A stretch of DNA of 64,000 nt from UBA8752 sp965657965 (lineage in GTDB: Bacteria > Bacteroidota > Bacteroidia > Flavobacteriales_D > Sanyastnellaceae). A program made the position numbers and the translations under genes. The stretch is from positions 124,001 through 188,000 of the forward strand of contig CBFHQM010000001.1 of NCBI GenBank assembly GCA_965657965.1, in the 5' to 3' direction. Positions 17,381-26,710 of the stretch are shown here, one piece after another. Position 1 is the first letter of the stretch. Each line of letters opens with the position of its first letter. Under the pieces are notes generated by a model, which saw only the letters and a list, made by a program, of their open reading frames with translations, was not told where the DNA came from and did no database searches.

Positions 17381-18150
17381 AGCTGACCGCGCAGGACATT
17401 GTGAAGCAGTACGGCCGACGCAAAGTGGTCAACGAAGTCGGTTTCGAAGTCCGAACCGGAGAGGTCGTGGGTCTTCTCGGCCCGAACGGCGCCGGCAAAA
17501 CCACGTCTTTCTACATGGTCACTGGACTGGTCCAGCCCGACGGCGGCTGTGTAACACTTGAAGATGCAGAAGGCCAGGTTCACGACATCACGCGGGAGCC
17601 CATGTACAAGCGTGCGCAACGCGGAATCGGATACCTTCCTCAGGAAGCTTCGGTGTTTCGCAAGCTCAGTGTAGAGGACAACATCATGGCCGTGCTGGAA
17701 CTGCACCTCAAGGACCCCAAGGAAAGAAAGGCACGACTGGAGTCTCTGCTCGATGAGTTCGGACTGACCCACGTGAGAAAAAATCGGGGGGATGTGTTGA
17801 GTGGTGGAGAGAAACGACGGACCGAAATCGCGCGCGCTTTGGCGGCCGACCCGCGTTTCATTCTTCTCGATGAACCTTTTGCCGGGGTGGACCCCATTGC
17901 GGTAGAAGACATCCAACAAATCGTCTCGCAACTCCGAACAAAAGGGATTGGCATCCTGATCACAGACCACAATGTGCAGGAAACCTTACACATCACTGAC
18001 CGCGCCTACTTGCTCTTCGAGGGTCAAATTTTGAAGGCCGGAACCGCCGAAGAATTGGCGGCAGACGAACAGGTAAGGAAGGTGTATCTCGGCCAAAATT
18101 TCATCTTGCGCAGTGCCGCTTCAGATGCACCCGGGGCCGACCAGGCTTGA
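17377..18150 (+). CDS. lptB: LPS export ABC transporter ATP-binding protein
   Basis: LptB powers extraction of lipopolysaccharide from the inner membrane with LptFG and LptC. The 257-residue ATPase shows Walker A GPNGAGKTT, the Q loop GYLPQEASVFRKL typical of LptB, signature LSGGEKRRTEIARAL, Walker B FILLDEPFAGVDPIAV and the switch histidine in ITDHNVQETL. Length is slightly above the 240 of E. coli, with a short C-terminal tail. It overlaps tatC by 4 bp and follows kdsD-tatC, so LPS precursor synthesis and LPS export share a transcript. It converges on ribE with an 11-bp gap. Confidence 0.95.
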   Translation: MKLTAQDIVKQYGRRKVVNEVGFEVRTGEVVGLLGPNGAGKTTSFYMVTGLVQPDGGCVTLEDAEGQVHDITREPMYKRAQRGIGYLPQEASVFRKLSVEDNIMAVLELHLKDPKERKARLESLLDEFGLTHVRKNRGDVLSGGEKRRTEIARALAADPRFILLDEPFAGVDPIAVEDIQQIVSQLRTKGIGILITDHNVQETLHITDRAYLLFEGQILKAGTAEELAADEQVRKVYLGQNFILRSAASDAPGADQA

Positions 18151-18161
18151 GACGCGAAGAG

Positions 18162-18752
18162 TTAACCCCGCCGCGACATCATTTCGGCCACATATTTTCC
18201 GACGATGTCAAACTCAAGATTGACAGAATCTCCGACCTGTAGGGCGTGAAACCCAGTGTGCTCCCAGGTGTAGGGAATCACGGTCACCGAGAAGCCCTCC
18301 GGCCCAGCATCCACCACAGTCAGCGAAACTCCGTTGACCGTAATGGACCCTTTTTGGACCGTCAAGTGGTGCTCTGCTGAACCGTGCGAGAAAGCCAAGT
18401 TCCAAGAGCCATCCCGCGCGTCGCAGGCCACCAACTTAGCTGTGGTGTCGACATGACCTTGCACGATGTGTCCGTCCAAACGGTCTCCCACTTTGGTGCA
18501 CCGCTCGAGGTTCATCTTGTCGCCAATCCGGCGCTGACCCAAGTTGGTGCGGGTTAAAGTCTCCTCGACTGCAGTTACCGTGTATTGATCTCCCTGCACG
18601 TCGACAACCGTTAAGCACACCCCGTCATGGGCCACGCTTTGGTCCACCTTGAGTTGATCAGAAAGCGAGGAGGACACCGTGAAATGCCGGTTGGTTCCTT
18701 CGTCTCGGATGTCGGTCAATGTGCCGAGTGTTTCGATGATTCCAGTGAACAT
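18162..18752 (-). CDS. ribE: riboflavin synthase, alpha chain
   Basis: The enzyme dismutates two molecules of 6,7-dimethyl-8-ribityllumazine to riboflavin and a pyrimidine in the cytosol. The 196-residue protein starts with the diagnostic MFTGIIETLGTL and has two tandem lumazine-binding barrels (about 1-97 and 98-190), with the repeat landmarks VAHDGVCLTVV and ITVNGVSLTVV. Length is standard. It lies 7 bp downstream of the CHU_C protein gene on the same strand and may be read through from it. No FMN riboswitch is visible upstream. Confidence 0.95.
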   Translation of the reverse strand: MFTGIIETLGTLTDIRDEGTNRHFTVSSSLSDQLKVDQSVAHDGVCLTVVDVQGDQYTVTAVEETLTRTNLGQRRIGDKMNLERCTKVGDRLDGHIVQGHVDTTAKLVACDARDGSWNLAFSHGSAEHHLTVQKGSITVNGVSLTVVDAGPEGFSVTVIPYTWEHTGFHALQVGDSVNLEFDIVGKYVAEMMSRRG

Positions 18753-18759
18753 GATTCAA

Positions 18760-21459
18760 TCATTCTTCTCCTTGCAATAACCCTCCAAGCAACTGCAAGG
18801 TTCCAGAGAATCGCTCGGGAACCGTGCCGATTAGCCGCCGGGTGTAGGCAATGCACGTGTAATGGTAGGTGCCATCGGCACACATTTGGCCCGAATCTCC
18901 AAGCTCACCTCCCCAGTTCAAATCGGGGTCGGTTGTTCGCCAAACACGCTCTCCGTAGCGGTTGAACACCTGGAAGTCGACGCTGTCTACAAACTTCCAA
19001 GGGAAGGGTCGAAACAGGTCGTTGCGCCCATCGAAATTGGGCGTAAACACATTGGGTAGGAAATAGAAAGGACAGTTGTCGGTGCAGGTCGTGTCCCCCA
19101 TTGCGCTCTCATTTTGACGCAACACACCGCCTGGCCCGGGCATCAAGCTGTCCACAGACGTCATGCCCCAACACCCGGCGAGAGAGCCGCCCAAGGCCTC
19201 GATGTCCAACGTAATGATGGTGTCTTCGGGTTGATCAAGCGCCAACCAGAATTCCAACGATCCAGACAAACTGTCGCTCCGATAAATCCGGTAACCCATG
19301 ACATCGTCCGCGCATGTAGGCGTGCGCCATTTTAAGGTGACTGACGCTTCTGCGCAATCGGCCACAACCTCAAATTCAGGTGGACACGGAGGCTCGGTGT
19401 CGAAAGGGGTAGCGCATCGAACCGCACTCCAATTCTCAATGGGGTCCAAAATGTCCGTGGAACCATAGGTGCCCAATGTGCGCACCCGATAGCAGACCGG
19501 GAGTCCGTTGACCAATCCGGAGTCCACCAATTGCGGCTCAGGCAAGGTGTCCAATAAGAGCAGGGTTCCATCGTCCAACACACGATGAAATACATATGCG
19601 GTGTCAAACCAAGGGCGCCCGAGGGGCACGCTCAACAGGACTTGGTTGTCCGATGGGGTCAGCACCAGCTCGGGGACCGCCGCAGGCGTCGACACACCCA
19701 GAACCACATCCCCACTCCAACACGTGACACGGTAAGACCAAATGGGCGTTTCACTGTCCATGCCCGAATGAACAAAAACAGTATCGAGTGCACCCAAAGT
19801 GGCGTTGGCAGGCCCCTCCAGAAGGGTCTCCCATGCTGCAGCCGCATTGGGGCGTGCTTCTACCACATATCGGAAGGGGCCCGGAAAGGCCACCACTGTG
19901 TCTGCATCCGTTGGGGGTGACCAACGGACTTCCACTTCACCGGTCACAGGGTCCGACAATTCCACAGAAGCTCCGGTCATCACAGGCACCCCTTTGTCGA
20001 TCACCGCGCAGGCCTCCGATCCCACTTTGCTCTTGGCGCCATCGGGCATCACGGCCACAATGCGATAACAGTATGTGGCCCCAAAGCTCAGCGCTTCGCT
20101 GTCCAAGAAGGCATTGTTGCTCAAGCCCGACACAAACCCGACTTGAACAAAACCGGCGCCGGCAGGCATGCCCACTTCGCAATCTTCGGGCTCAACCTCG
20201 CTCGACCCCACCCTTCTGTGCACTTCATATCCACCCAAGCCTTGCAGCGCTTCGCTGTACTCATCTGCACACGGGTGGACGTTCCAATCGACCTCTACCG
20301 CGTTGCCAATTGGCGAAGCAGCGGTATTTACCACCGGCCGCGCCAAGACCCGGACATTCATCGTTTCCACATCCGACAACGGCACGACATCTGCATCCGT
20401 GGCTTTGAAAACCAACTGGTAAGCCGCGGTTCTCACAGCATCGCATCCCGGCGTCCAACTGAAACTCCCCACGTCGGTCATGGGGTTCCAACTGTAGCCT
20501 GCATCTGGATCAAAAGCGTCTTCGAACGGCCCACCGATGGCGGTCACCGTTACATCATCGCCATCGGGGTCAAAAGCGGTCACATTGAAGCTCAACGTCT
20601 CGCCTTGGACAATGCACGTGTCGGCGGGAATTTCCACCACTGGAGGCTGATTGGGACAGACCTCAACATTGATTTGCATGTCGCGGATTACCTCTCCCAC
20701 CAAAAGCCATTGCCCCCCCAACCAACGCCATTCTCGAATGCGCAAGGCCATGTTGTATTCTCCGGCCATTTGCGGAGCATCCCACACCACGGTTCCCGTG
20801 AGCGGCTCAACGTAAAATTCACCGGCATTGCCCTCCACTTCGTTGGGCTGAACAAACCCCTGGATGGGCAAGCACTCGAACCCGGCGCAGGCAATCAAAT
20901 CGTAACTCAGCGAATCCCCATTGGGGTCGAACGCTGCAGGATTGTGCTCCCATCGCTGACCTAAACACGCATTTTCTATGGCGGGCGCAAGCAACAATGG
21001 GCTGTCGTTTGGACCCGCTTGGGGGTCGATGATCAGCAAACTGGTGATGCAAAACGGCACGTCCTCGGAGCCGGGAATGTTCAGCACCCCCCCGTTTCGA
21101 TTGGGGTCTTCCACCACCAACGTATAGATGCCCGGCCCGCTATAGGTGTGGATGCCGGTATACAAGTTCAATCGAACATCCCCGCCAATCAACTCGCCCG
21201 TCGGGTTCCCCGCAATGTCCAAGGGGCCATTGACCCTAGGCAAACTGTCCGTTTCTGCTGTCGGTCCTTCGTCTCCCCAGAGCAACGTGAGGAAAGGCCG
21301 ATCTGCCACCACACTCTCTTTGGTGTATGTGGTGATGGTGACCTCGTAGGTGTTGCCAGACAAGTGCCTGTACGTGATTTCTCCCGCACGGTTGTGCGTG
21401 GCCATGGCGGACAAACCCGCCATCAAGCCAATCAAAAGGAGAACCAAATTCAAACGCAT
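18760..21459 (-). CDS. large secreted protein with CHU_C (type IX secretion, type B) C-terminus
   Basis: This 899-residue surface or secreted protein starts at ATG 21459 with a signal peptide ending near SAMA. The N-terminus THNRAGEITYRHL is a hallmark of a family of large Bacteroidota adhesin-like, gliding-associated proteins. Two Ig/cadherin-like stretches (with FDPNGDSLSYDL and FDPDGDDVTVTAI) and several fibronectin type III-like modules (about 390-800) follow. The last 90 residues contain FLPNVFTPNFDGRNDLF and FNRYGERVW, the CHU_C domain recognised by the type IX secretion machinery. Role probably adhesion or surface binding; no catalytic motif is seen. Cysteines are frequent and may be disulfide-bonded. 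It is divergent from pdxA. Confidence 0.88.
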   Translation of the reverse strand: MRLNLVLLLIGLMAGLSAMATHNRAGEITYRHLSGNTYEVTITTYTKESVVADRPFLTLLWGDEGPTAETDSLPRVNGPLDIAGNPTGELIGGDVRLNLYTGIHTYSGPGIYTLVVEDPNRNGGVLNIPGSEDVPFCITSLLIIDPQAGPNDSPLLLAPAIENACLGQRWEHNPAAFDPNGDSLSYDLIACAGFECLPIQGFVQPNEVEGNAGEFYVEPLTGTVVWDAPQMAGEYNMALRIREWRWLGGQWLLVGEVIRDMQINVEVCPNQPPVVEIPADTCIVQGETLSFNVTAFDPDGDDVTVTAIGGPFEDAFDPDAGYSWNPMTDVGSFSWTPGCDAVRTAAYQLVFKATDADVVPLSDVETMNVRVLARPVVNTAASPIGNAVEVDWNVHPCADEYSEALQGLGGYEVHRRVGSSEVEPEDCEVGMPAGAGFVQVGFVSGLSNNAFLDSEALSFGATYCYRIVAVMPDGAKSKVGSEACAVIDKGVPVMTGASVELSDPVTGEVEVRWSPPTDADTVVAFPGPFRYVVEARPNAAAAWETLLEGPANATLGALDTVFVHSGMDSETPIWSYRVTCWSGDVVLGVSTPAAVPELVLTPSDNQVLLSVPLGRPWFDTAYVFHRVLDDGTLLLLDTLPEPQLVDSGLVNGLPVCYRVRTLGTYGSTDILDPIENWSAVRCATPFDTEPPCPPEFEVVADCAEASVTLKWRTPTCADDVMGYRIYRSDSLSGSLEFWLALDQPEDTIITLDIEALGGSLAGCWGMTSVDSLMPGPGGVLRQNESAMGDTTCTDNCPFYFLPNVFTPNFDGRNDLFRPFPWKFVDSVDFQVFNRYGERVWRTTDPDLNWGGELGDSGQMCADGTYHYTCIAYTRRLIGTVPERFSGTLQLLGGLLQGEE

Positions 21460-21466
21460 GGGCACG

Positions 21467-21474
21467 GAAAGGTA
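21467..21474 (-). promoter_or_regulatory. candidate -7 box for the CHU_C protein gene
   Basis: On the minus strand the sequence is TACCTTTC (7 of 8 matches to TAnnTTTG), ending 7 nt before the ATG. Confidence 0.3.
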
Positions 21475-21565
21475 ACCGCAGGGACAGAACAGAAGTTGAC
21501 TCGAGATGCAAAAAATCAACCAAATCAGGGGTTCTTGCCCAATCCATCGGCACCCTGCGCGGAAC

Positions 21566-21573
21566 TACCTTCG
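21566..21573 (+). promoter_or_regulatory. candidate -7 box 4 nt before pdxA
   Basis: TACCTTCG is followed by CAAC and then the ATG. The same 12 bases, TACCTTCGCAAC, precede the dCMP deaminase start on the other strand. The spacing would put transcription initiation at or next to the start codon. Confidence 0.45.
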
Positions 21574-21577
21574 CAAC

Positions 21578-22645
21578 ATGGCCCATTCACAGCCCATTCG
21601 AATCGGAATCACTTGGGGAGACCCCAACGGCATTGGTTCTGAGTGCATTCTCAAGGCTTTTGCGGACGAGCGCATGCTGGACGACCTGGTCCCCGTGGTT
21701 TTTGGACACGCCGGAGCCTTGCGCCAGCAAGCGGAACAATTCGGAGTCAACTTGGACATTCAAGAAGTCGAGGATGCAGGAGACGCCAAACCCGGCAGCC
21801 TGTCTTGCGTGAACATTACAGCGGATTTTGCCGACCCCGATTGGGGTCAGCCTCAGCCTCAGGCTGGGGAATTCGCTCGGCTGAGCTTGGAAGCGGCTGT
21901 GGCCGGTCTCGCAGGCAACAAAGTCGATGTGTTGGTCACGGCTCCCATTAACAAGGACACGATTCAGAGTGGCCAGTTCAAATTCCCTGGACACACGGAA
22001 TACCTCGCCGACAAAGCCGGTGTCAAAGACGTCCTCATGATTTTGGCCTCTGACAGCCTGCGGGTTGGTGTGGTCACAGGGCATGTGCCGCTCAAGGACG
22101 TAGCGGCCGCATTGACCAAGGACAGGATTGTCAAACACGGAACCCTGTTGAGCGAAAGCTTGGCTCGCGACTTTGGAATCGCTTCCCCACGCATTGCCGT
22201 TCTCGGACTCAACCCCCACGCTGGAGACAACGGGTTGATTGGAGAAGAAGAGAAAACCACCATCATTCCCGCTGTTCGAGCCTTACAAGAACAAGGCGTT
22301 CATGCCCACGGTCCTTTCGGGGCAGACGGCTTCTTTGGCAGTGGGGACTTTCAGCATTTCGACGGCGTCTTGGCCATGTACCACGACCAAGGCCTCGTCC
22401 CATTCAAAAGCTTGAGTTTCGGTCAAGGGGTGAATTTTACCGCCGGCCTCCCTGTGGTGCGCACGAGCCCAGATCACGGAACAGCATTTGACATCGCAGG
22501 CAAAGGCGAAGCCAATGGCCACAGTCTCCGCGCCGCATGCTGGATGGCCGCAGACGTTCGCAGGCAACGGGTCGCACACCGCGAAATGACGGTCAGCCCC
22601 TTGGAAATCTCCAAGAAGAGGGACAACGAACGCGAGCGCTTTTGA
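21578..22645 (+). CDS. pdxA: 4-hydroxythreonine-4-phosphate dehydrogenase
   Basis: PdxA oxidises 4-phosphohydroxy-L-threonine with NAD in the DXP-dependent route to pyridoxal phosphate. The 355-residue protein carries GITWGDPNGIGSE at the N-terminus and metal-ligand histidines in FPGHTEYLAD, GLNPHAGDNG and YHDQGLVPFK. The start at ATG 21578 is chosen because family members begin a few residues before the GxxxGDPxGIG motif and because a TACCTTCG box sits 4 nt upstream. It precedes yceD-rpmF-fabH. The C-terminal tail past the family end is short and basic. Confidence 0.95.
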   Translation: MAHSQPIRIGITWGDPNGIGSECILKAFADERMLDDLVPVVFGHAGALRQQAEQFGVNLDIQEVEDAGDAKPGSLSCVNITADFADPDWGQPQPQAGEFARLSLEAAVAGLAGNKVDVLVTAPINKDTIQSGQFKFPGHTEYLADKAGVKDVLMILASDSLRVGVVTGHVPLKDVAAALTKDRIVKHGTLLSESLARDFGIASPRIAVLGLNPHAGDNGLIGEEEKTTIIPAVRALQEQGVHAHGPFGADGFFGSGDFQHFDGVLAMYHDQGLVPFKSLSFGQGVNFTAGLPVVRTSPDHGTAFDIAGKGEANGHSLRAACWMAADVRRQRVAHREMTVSPLEISKKRDNERERF

Positions 22646-22684
22646 TGTCCTTAAACGGCCCTGTTCAAATTGCAACGAAACCCG

Positions 22685-22692
22685 TACCTTTG
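22685..22692 (+). promoter_or_regulatory. -7 box for the yceD-rpmF(-fabH) unit
   Basis: TACCTTTG is a perfect TAnnTTTG match 24 nt before the start at 22717. The expected -33 TTG is not well placed (a TTG sits 12 nt upstream). Confidence 0.5.
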
Positions 22693-22716
22693 CCCCCCCT
22701 CAAGCCGGGGTGAATC

Positions 22717-23271
22717 ATGGGTGGTTCCACAGAGTACGAAATTCCCTACACGGGATTGGGTCTCGGTCGACACACGTTTGACTTCCGACTGGATGGGGCG
22801 TTCTTTCAAAAAATCGAGCCTTCAGGGCCTGCCGTCGCCGACATTGAAGCGACAACAGAACTCGACAGGTTTGATGAAATGATGCATTTCGATGTCCGGG
22901 TGTCGGGCACTGTGGGAACCCATTGCGACCGTTGCAATGCCCCGGTGACTGTCGAGGTCAGCCACAGAGCACGCTACGTGATCAAGTTTGGTTCGACCAC
23001 CCACAAGACCGACGAAGACATTCTTGTCCTCGGTCCTGCGGAACACCTCCTGGATGTAAGAGAGTTTCTCTACGAATCGACCATGCTCGGCCTTCCCATC
23101 CGGAGGGTACACGAGAACATGGACGATTGCGATCCCCAAGTCCTTGAGTGGCTTACGGGTTCCGTAGAAGTTGCGCCAGAGGACGTCGAAGAAGAAACAG
23201 AAGAAACGGATCCCCGCTGGGCGGCCTTAAAAGGGTTAAGCTCAGACAAAGATCCAGAGGAGGAAGAGTGA
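22717..23271 (+). CDS. DUF177/YceD family protein
   Basis: This 184-residue acidic protein belongs to the YceD family, found next to rpmF in most bacteria and linked to 23S rRNA or large-subunit maturation. The family centre is visible as GTVGTHCDRCNAPVTVEV (about 67-84) with the CxxC pair. The C-terminal third is very rich in Glu and Asp. rpmF follows 70 bp downstream on the same strand, confirming the assignment. The precise biochemical role is not established for this lineage. Confidence 0.9.
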   Translation: MGGSTEYEIPYTGLGLGRHTFDFRLDGAFFQKIEPSGPAVADIEATTELDRFDEMMHFDVRVSGTVGTHCDRCNAPVTVEVSHRARYVIKFGSTTHKTDEDILVLGPAEHLLDVREFLYESTMLGLPIRRVHENMDDCDPQVLEWLTGSVEVAPEDVEEETEETDPRWAALKGLSSDKDPEEEE

Positions 23272-23341
23272 GGTGTACCCGTAAGTAAAGAAGAAAACCA
23301 ATCCCGAAGCGCTCCCGCGCCGAGGACATAGACCACACAAA

Positions 23342-23536
23342 ATGGCACATCCTAAGAGACGCCAAAGCACGACGCGCTCACGCAAGCGCCGTACGCACTA
23401 CAAGGCTGAAACGCCAAACGTGTCCACCTGTTCTAGCACAGGTCAGCCACACATGTTCCACCGTGCCCATTGGTACGAGGGAAAGCTCTACTACAAGGGC
23501 CGTGTTGTGATGGAGAAAGAGTCGGCTGAGGCCTGA
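23342..23536 (+). CDS. rpmF: 50S ribosomal protein L32
   Basis: The 64-residue basic protein starts MAHPKRRQSTTRSRKRR, the standard L32 N-terminus, and is a structural part of the large ribosomal subunit. Only one cysteine is present (VSTCSS), so the four-cysteine zinc ribbon of some L32 forms is absent, as in most Bacteroidota. Its length fits the family. An intrinsic terminator lies 31 bp after the stop, so fabH probably has its own promoter. Confidence 0.97.
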   Translation: MAHPKRRQSTTRSRKRRTHYKAETPNVSTCSSTGQPHMFHRAHWYEGKLYYKGRVVMEKESAEA

Positions 23537-23567
23537 TTCTGACCCCTTCACCATTTATTGTTCTTCG

Positions 23568-23602
23568 AAAAACCCGCCCGGCATCGGCCGTCGCGGGTTT
23601 TT
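23568..23602 (+). terminator. intrinsic terminator after rpmF
   Basis: AAAAACCCGC (23568-23577) pairs perfectly with GCGGGTTTTT (23593-23602), with a 15-nt loop. The T run closes the stem, as in A/T-flanked bidirectional terminators. Confidence 0.75.
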
Positions 23603-23661
23603 CCACATCCAATGGTGACCGCTTGATGCACCTTGCCGTCGGCGATGACGCCGAAGCCCCA

Positions 23662-23669
23662 TAATTTCG
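23662..23669 (+). promoter_or_regulatory. candidate -7 box for fabH
   Basis: TAATTTCG fits TAnnTTYG. It lies between the rpmF terminator and fabH, 36 nt before the ATG. Confidence 0.4.
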
Positions 23670-23705
23670 GCTCGCTTTCCAAAGGAGAGCCGAACCCATA
23701 CCGAG

Positions 23706-24713
23706 ATGAACTCCCCTCAGACCGCAGCCATCACCGCCGTTCACGGTTGGCTCCCTCCCGACAAGCTCACCAATGCCGACCTCGAAAAGATGGTCGACAC
23801 CAATGACGAGTGGATTCGAACCCGCACGGGCATCAGTGAGCGCCGCATTCTAAAGGACCCAAAAAAGGCCACGTCCGACATGGTCGCCGAGGTCATCAAG
23901 GGCCTTTGCGCGCAACGGGGAATCTCTCCAGAAGAGGTTGACTTGGTGATTGTGGCCACCGTCACCCCGGACATGTTCTTCCCTTCGACTGCGCAGCTCT
24001 CTTGCTACAAGTCGGGCGCGAAAAACGCTTGGGGCTTCGACCTAAGTGCGGCATGCAGCGGATTCTTGTTCGCCTTGCGAACAGGCTCTCAATTCGTAAC
24101 CAATGGCACCCACAAAAAGGTGATCGTTGTGGGTTCAGACAAAATGAGCAGCATCGTGGACTACACCGACCGCACCACTTGCGTGTTGTTTGGTGATGCG
24201 GCCGCTGGAGTATTGCTAGAAGCTGACCCAACCGGAGAAACCGGCATTCAAGATGCCATTCTTCGCAGTGATGGAGCGGGCAGCGAGTACTTACGGATGC
24301 AGGCTGGTGGCTCACTCAACCCCGCAAGCGCCGAAACCATCGCCGCCAAAATGCACTACATCGAACAGGATGGTAAGCCTGTTTTTAAGGCTGCAGTGAC
24401 CTCGATGGCCGACGTGAGCTATGAAATCATGGAGCGCAACGGACTCGGTGCCGACGACATTTCTTATCTCGTCCCTCACCAGGCGAACCTGCGCATCATC
24501 GATGCCACCGCGCGCAGAATGGGTGTGGGCCGCGAGAAGGTGATGATCAACATCGAGAAATACGGCAACACCACGGCCGCCACCATTCCCCTTTGCCTGT
24601 GGGAGTGGTCAAACAAACTCACTCCAGGCGAAAACCTGATTCTCAGTGCCTTTGGCGGAGGATTCACTTGGGGCAGCATTTGGCTCAAGTGGGCCATGAC
24701 GCCCAAAGCCTAA
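23706..24713 (+). CDS. fabH: 3-oxoacyl-[ACP] synthase III (KASIII)
   Basis: FabH condenses acetyl-CoA (or branched starters) with malonyl-ACP to start fatty acid synthesis. The 335-residue protein shows the catalytic cysteine in DLSAACSGFLFAL, histidine in VPHQANLRIID and asparagine in KYGNTTAATIP, a complete Cys-His-Asn triad. The N-terminal block NDEWIRTRTGISERRI is typical. Length fits the family. It is followed by accB-accC, which make the malonyl-CoA precursor, so a fatty-acid initiation set is clustered here. Confidence 0.96.
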   Translation: MNSPQTAAITAVHGWLPPDKLTNADLEKMVDTNDEWIRTRTGISERRILKDPKKATSDMVAEVIKGLCAQRGISPEEVDLVIVATVTPDMFFPSTAQLSCYKSGAKNAWGFDLSAACSGFLFALRTGSQFVTNGTHKKVIVVGSDKMSSIVDYTDRTTCVLFGDAAAGVLLEADPTGETGIQDAILRSDGAGSEYLRMQAGGSLNPASAETIAAKMHYIEQDGKPVFKAAVTSMADVSYEIMERNGLGADDISYLVPHQANLRIIDATARRMGVGREKVMINIEKYGNTTAATIPLCLWEWSNKLTPGENLILSAFGGGFTWGSIWLKWAMTPKA

Positions 24714-24748
24714 CATCTCAACAAAAAGGACGACCACCGTTTTCCGAT

Positions 24749-24756
24749 TAACTTCG
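24749..24756 (+). promoter_or_regulatory. candidate -7 box for accB-accC
   Basis: TAACTTCG fits TAnnTTYG and ends 37 nt before the accB ATG. No -33 TTG is found at 17-21 nt. Confidence 0.4.
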
Positions 24757-24793
24757 GACTCTGGTATACCCGGCTCAAATTCACCTACTGACC

Positions 24794-25330
24794 ATGACCC
24801 AGGAAGAAATCCAAGACCTCATCAAGTTTGTCGCCAAAGCTGGCGTGAACGAAGTGGAGATCGAACGCAAGGACTTTAAGATCACAATCAAGAGTCCAGG
24901 CAACGGCAACAGACGCGGCAAAGCCGCTGTTCAAGAGACGCCGCAAGCCTTGCATGTGACCATGCCCGCAGGCATGCAAATGCCCGTTCAAATGCCGGCT
25001 GCCATGCCCGCACCTGCGCCTGTCCCCGTGGCAGCGCCGGCGCCAGCAGCTGCGCCAGCTCCACAGCCCGAAGCAGACGCCAACGCTGGACTCATCGAAG
25101 TCAAGAGTCCAATGATTGGAACGTTCTACCGCAAACCTTCTCCCGACAAAGACAACTTTGTCGATGTGGGTTCTGCAGTCAAAGTCGGCGACACCGTTTG
25201 CGTCATCGAGGCCATGAAGCTGTTCAATGAAATTGAGAGCGAAGTTGCCGGCCGCATCGTCAAGATCTTGGTCGACGACAACAGCCCGGTCGAATACGAC
25301 CAGCCGCTCTTCCTCGTGGAACCGGCCTAA
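24794..25330 (+). CDS. accB: biotin carboxyl carrier protein of acetyl-CoA carboxylase
   Basis: AccB carries biotin, on which CO2 is loaded for acetyl-CoA carboxylation. The 178-residue protein has an N-terminal helical region (1-40), a flexible linker made mostly of Ala, Pro, Met and Val (about 55-95), and a biotinyl domain (about 100-178) with the acceptor lysine in VIEAMKLFNEIE. The thumb segment IGTFYRKPSPDKD is typical of bacterial BCCP. accC follows 24 bp downstream. Confidence 0.97.
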   Translation: MTQEEIQDLIKFVAKAGVNEVEIERKDFKITIKSPGNGNRRGKAAVQETPQALHVTMPAGMQMPVQMPAAMPAPAPVPVAAPAPAAAPAPQPEADANAGLIEVKSPMIGTFYRKPSPDKDNFVDVGSAVKVGDTVCVIEAMKLFNEIESEVAGRIVKILVDDNSPVEYDQPLFLVEPA

Positions 25331-25354
25331 CCTTAGGCCGCATCGATTCGCACC

Positions 25355-26689
25355 ATGTTCAAGAAAATTCTGATCGCCAACCGCGGTGAAATTGCCCTTC
25401 GGGTGATTCGCACTTGCAAGGAAATGGGCATCAAAACCGTTGCGGTGTATTCCACCGCTGACGCAGAGAGTCTCCATGTGCGTTTTGCGGACGAAGCCGT
25501 GTGCATCGGTCCTGCTCAAAGCGCGAAGAGCTACCTCAACATCCCCAACATCATTGCTGCGGCAGAAATCACGAATGCCGATGCCATCCACCCCGGCTAC
25601 GGCTTTCTTTCCGAGAACGCACAGTTTTCTCGGGTCTGCCAGGAGAACAACATCAAGTTCATTGGTGCGGCTCCAGAAATGATTGAAGCCATGGGGGACA
25701 AGGCCTCGGCCAAATCGACCATGAAAGCTGCCGGTGTGCCCACCATCCCCGGTAGTGTGGGGGTTCTGGACACGCTCGAAGAGGCAGTGGCTTGCGGAAA
25801 CGAGATCGGATATCCCATCATGCTCAAAGCCACCGCTGGTGGTGGAGGACGGGGCATGCGCATGTGCGAAAACGATGCGGACGTCGCCGAAGCATGGGAC
25901 ACCACGCGTCGCGAAGCCGGTGCTGCCTTTGGCAACGACGGGATGTACATGGAGAAGTTCATTACCGAACCTCGCCACATCGAAATTCAAATTGCGGGCG
26001 ACAAGAATGGCAAGTGCTGCCATTTGTCCGAGCGCGATTGCTCCATTCAACGCCGCCACCAAAAGCTCGTAGAGGAAACCCCTTCTCCCTTCATGACCGA
26101 TGACCTTCGCGAGAAGATGGGTCAGGCCGCCATTGCTGCCGGTGAAGCTGTGAAATATGAAGGCGTAGGTACCGTAGAGTTCTTGGTGGACGCCAACCGG
26201 GACTTCTACTTCATGGAAATGAACACCCGGATTCAAGTAGAGCACACCATCACCGAAGAGGTGGTGGATTACGACTTGATCAAGGAACAAATCAAACTGG
26301 CCAACGGCGAGCCGATTTCAGGACGGAATTACTACCCGAAGATGCACGCGATCCAATGCCGCATCAACGCGGAGGATCCCGACCGAAACTTTGCGCCAAG
26401 CCCAGGCACTGTGACCGACTACCATGGACCTGGTGGACACGGCATTCGCATCGATACCCACGTCTATGCTGGTTATCGCATCCCTCCCCACTACGACAGC
26501 ATGGTGGCCAAGTTGATTGTCTGCGCCCAAACCCGGGAAGAAGCGATCACCAAGATGCAAAGGGCCTTGGATGAGTACATCATTGAAGGGGTCAAAACCA
26601 CCATCCCATTCCACCAGCGTTTGATGCGCCACGAGCGCTTCCGCAGCGGAGACTTCACCACGAAGTTCTTGGAGGAGGAGACCGTCTGA
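25355..26689 (+). CDS. accC: biotin carboxylase subunit of acetyl-CoA carboxylase
   Basis: AccC is the ATP-dependent enzyme that carboxylates biotin on AccB. The 444-residue protein has the N-terminal MFKKILIANRGEIALRVIR, HPGYGFLSEN, the ATP-grasp glycine loop TAGGGGRGMR, the metal-binding FMEMNTRIQVEH and a C-terminal biotin carboxylase domain (about 335-440). Length and motif order are standard. It forms an operon with accB; carboxyltransferase genes accA/accD are not in the window. Confidence 0.97.
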   Translation: MFKKILIANRGEIALRVIRTCKEMGIKTVAVYSTADAESLHVRFADEAVCIGPAQSAKSYLNIPNIIAAAEITNADAIHPGYGFLSENAQFSRVCQENNIKFIGAAPEMIEAMGDKASAKSTMKAAGVPTIPGSVGVLDTLEEAVACGNEIGYPIMLKATAGGGGRGMRMCENDADVAEAWDTTRREAGAAFGNDGMYMEKFITEPRHIEIQIAGDKNGKCCHLSERDCSIQRRHQKLVEETPSPFMTDDLREKMGQAAIAAGEAVKYEGVGTVEFLVDANRDFYFMEMNTRIQVEHTITEEVVDYDLIKEQIKLANGEPISGRNYYPKMHAIQCRINAEDPDRNFAPSPGTVTDYHGPGGHGIRIDTHVYAGYRIPPHYDSMVAKLIVCAQTREEAITKMQRALDEYIIEGVKTTIPFHQRLMRHERFRSGDFTTKFLEEETV

Positions 26690-26710
26690 TTTCCCACGCA
26701 CATTACAGTC

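Noticed and set aside
24785..26290. 501-codon open frame antisense to accB-accC
   Set aside because: It mirrors accBC codon bias, shows His/Gly-rich low-complexity sequence and no domain. accBC are unambiguous on the plus strand.
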